A stretch of 64,000 nucleotides of DNA, from positions 1 through 64,000 of the forward strand of contig CAMACX010000011.1 of NCBI GenBank assembly GCA_945831575.1, written 5' to 3'. The position numbers and the translations under genes were made by a program. The stretch is from an uncultured Mediterranea sp. (GTDB taxonomy: Bacteria; Bacteroidota; Bacteroidia; Bacteroidales; Bacteroidaceae). Position 1 is the first letter of the stretch; each line of letters begins with the position of its first letter. Below, one piece after another: positions 62,503 through 64,000 of the stretch. A model generated the notes under the pieces. It saw only the letters and a program-made list of their open reading frames with translations, did not search any database and was not told where the DNA came from.

Positions 62503-63495
62503 TTAGAAGACGTTCACCTCACGCACGAGGTGGACACCATATCTCTCTTCAACGGAGCGGATAATCTCTTCCGAAAGGTGGTAGATGTCCGCTCCTGTTG
62601 CATGTCCACGGTTGATGAGCACCAGGGCCTGCTTCTCATAGACTGCCGCATCCCCCATGCTCCGCTCCTTCCATCCACATTGCTCGATGAGCCAACCGGC
62701 TGAGAGCTTCACACGTCCATCAGCTGTGGGATAGACCGGTAGCAGAGGATAGCGCAGCTTCAGCGCCTCAGCCTGAGCGGACGGGACAAAGGGGTTGGTA
62801 AAGAAGCTGCCTGCATTGCCTAGTTCGGCGGGGTCGGGCAACTTGGAGCGACGTAGGTCAATTACGGCTTGACGCACGGTCAGAAGCGTACAGGGTGAGC
62901 TGCTACGAGCCAGTTGCTCAGCCAGTCCACGATAGCTCAGATTAGGGATGCCGCTCTTGGAGAGACGGATGACCACCTCGGTCAGTGCGAAGTGCTTCAT
63001 CCCAGGCTGCTTGAAGAGAGAGTGACGGTAGCTATAGTTGCACTCCTCCCGACTCCAGCTTTGCACCTGGCCTGTATATAGATCCACCCCATGCACCGAA
63101 TAGATGACATCAGCCACCTCTGCTCCATAGGCACCTATATTTTGCACCGCTGCACTGCCTACCTCACCGGGTATCAGCGAGAGGTTCTCAATCCCCTGCC
63201 AGCCGTGATTCACAGCGTACTCCACCAGTTCGTCCCAACATACACCTGCTCCAACAGCAAGCATCACCTGCCGGTCGTCTTCCTCCTTCCGATGAATGTA
63301 GCGAATCTCTGAGTGGAGCACTGTGCCCTCGTAATCCTTGGTGAAGAGCAAGTTACTTCCTGCTCCGATGTGAAGCCATGGAGCCTTGAGTTGCCCCTCG
63401 GAGATGAATAATTGCAACTCCTCCACCGAATGGTAGCTGAGCCACTGGTTGGCATAGACCTGTATGCCAAATGTATTGGGTATCTGATGTTTCAT
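62503..63495 (-). CDS. murB: UDP-N-acetylmuramate dehydrogenase MurB
   Basis: 330 aa from MKHQIPNTFGIQVYANQW (ATG 63495). Flavoenzyme making UDP-MurNAc. Motifs: 'NTFGI', FAD-binding 'LHIGAGSNLLF', 'NLSLIPGEVGSAAVQNIGAYGAEV', 'SYRHSLFK', 'AGSFFTNP' (catalytic Ser in GSFF), and 'GRVKLSAGWLIEQCGWK'. The ATG at 63531 would add 12 residues not typical of the family. Divergent ends: converges with maeB; leftward downstream of murA-like gene. Confidence 0.94.
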   Translation of the reverse strand: MKHQIPNTFGIQVYANQWLSYHSVEELQLFISEGQLKAPWLHIGAGSNLLFTKDYEGTVLHSEIRYIHRKEEDDRQVMLAVGAGVCWDELVEYAVNHGWQGIENLSLIPGEVGSAAVQNIGAYGAEVADVIYSVHGVDLYTGQVQSWSREECNYSYRHSLFKQPGMKHFALTEVVIRLSKSGIPNLSYRGLAEQLARSSSPCTLLTVRQAVIDLRRSKLPDPAELGNAGSFFTNPFVPSAQAEALKLRYPLLPVYPTADGRVKLSAGWLIEQCGWKERSMGDAAVYEKQALVLINRGHATGADIYHLSEEIIRSVEERYGVHLVREVNVF

Positions 63496-63540
63496 TACTA
63501 TTCTATCTATTGTATAAAGCTGCGTTGTCATTTTCTAGAA

Positions 63541-64000
63541 TCATCGACGCTGAATCTTCGCCCCCAGTGCATTGAGGCGTTGCTCGATGTGTTGGTAACC
63601 GCGGTCTATCTGCTGGATATTGCTGATTTCACTCACGCCCTCGGCACTCATGGCGGCTATCAGCATGGCTATGCCGGCACGGATGTCGGGCGAAGCCATG
63701 CGCCCGGCATGAAGCGGCTTCTGGTGGTCGTTGCCTACCACCACCGCCCTGTGTGGATCGCAAAGGATAATCTGTGCTCCCATCTCAATGAGCCGATCGA
63801 CAAAGAAGAGGCGGCTCTCGAACATCTTCTGGTGAATGAGTACCGTACCCTTGGCCTGTGTAGCCACCACGAGCATCACGCTCAGCAGATCGGGTGTAAG
63901 CCCAGGCCAGGGGGCATCGGCCAACGTCAAGATGGAGCCGTCCATGAAAGTGTCTATCTCATAATGGTCGTGCGCAGGGATGTAGAGGTCCTCACCTCGC
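63541..64000 (-). CDS. murA: UDP-N-acetylglucosamine 1-carboxyvinyltransferase MurA, C-terminal part
   Basis: The frame runs off the window: reading leftward from 64000 it continues '[21 protein letters not shown]' before the ORF-track Met. About 153 residues of the C-terminal EPSP-synthase-like half are present: '[38 protein letters not shown]', '[20 protein letters not shown]', and the ending '[20 protein letters not shown]'. First committed step of peptidoglycan precursor synthesis; sits 45 bp upstream of murB. Confidence 0.9.
   Translation of the reverse strand, partial: RGEDLYIPAHDHYEIDTFMDGSILTLADAPWPGLTPDLLSVMLVVATQAKGTVLIHQKMFESRLFFVDRLIEMGAQIILCDPHRAVVVGNDHQKPLHAGRMASPDIRAGIAMLIAAMSAEGVSEISNIQQIDRGYQHIEQRLNALGAKIQRR

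Overview
This 64 kb window comes from a Bacteroidales chromosome, probably Bacteroidaceae or Prevotellaceae. The evidence is the tandem S46 dipeptidyl-peptidases (DPP7/DPP11 type), DUF4837, DUF4369 and LruC-type proteins, an OprO/P-like porin, TPR histidine kinases, and upstream sequences matching the Bacteroidetes promoter (-7 TAnnTTTG, sometimes with -33 TTTG). Most coding sequence is fairly GC-rich. I saw no rRNA, tRNA, CRISPR array or intact transposase.

Layout. 1-5.1 kb: end of an unknown gene, mrp, trmB, then divergent uvrA. 5.1-13.4 kb: an accessory-looking region with two paralogous AAA ATPases carrying PD-(D/E)xK-like C-termini, small secreted proteins, a frameshifted gene, a TlpA-like thioredoxin ORF fused in frame to a duplicated ATPase 5' end, a structured dispersed repeat, and an ECF sigma/anti-sigma/plug-like trio. 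13.5-30 kb: a long leftward envelope and housekeeping block (MFS carrier, secG, TPR protein, lptE, a receiver-less sigma-54 activator, pdxA, DUF4837, rlmN, a PpiD-like chaperone, a CNNM/CBS protein, lptC, TPR protein, OM barrel, coaX, DUF4369). 30-37 kb: rightward DPP7, DPP11, thioredoxin lipoprotein, LruC lipoprotein. 37-45 kb: dicarboxylate symporter, then a phosphate/polyphosphate cluster (ppx, ppk1, porin, PiT fused to a PhoU-like domain). 45-49.6 kb: a MacB/LolD-like ABC exporter divergent from a two-component system, with two 17-bp near-palindromes between them. 49.6-52.2 kb: second repeat copy, Arc-type regulator, alpha/beta hydrolase, SPFH protein. 52.5-60 kb: two copies of a kinase/pseudokinase gene pair flanking metY. 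60-64 kb: maeB, murB, partial murA.

How genes work together. Many leftward genes overlap by 4-14 bp, which implies translational coupling (anti-sigma/sigma, lptE/sigma-54 activator, lptC/TPR, OM barrel/coaX, ppx/ppk1). The phosphate genes together could take Pi across both membranes, store it as polyphosphate and release it. The DPP7/DPP11 pair covers complementary P1 specificities in periplasmic peptide digestion.

Most unusual: the duplicated two-gene module in which a short, catalytically complete histidine kinase overlaps by 4 bp a TPR sensor protein whose ATP-binding domain has lost its nucleotide-binding boxes, with no response regulator nearby. Next come the dispersed hairpin-rich heptamer repeat and the promoter-plus-N-terminus duplication that created a fused thioredoxin ORF. 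All functions are read from sequence by eye; no database search was possible.
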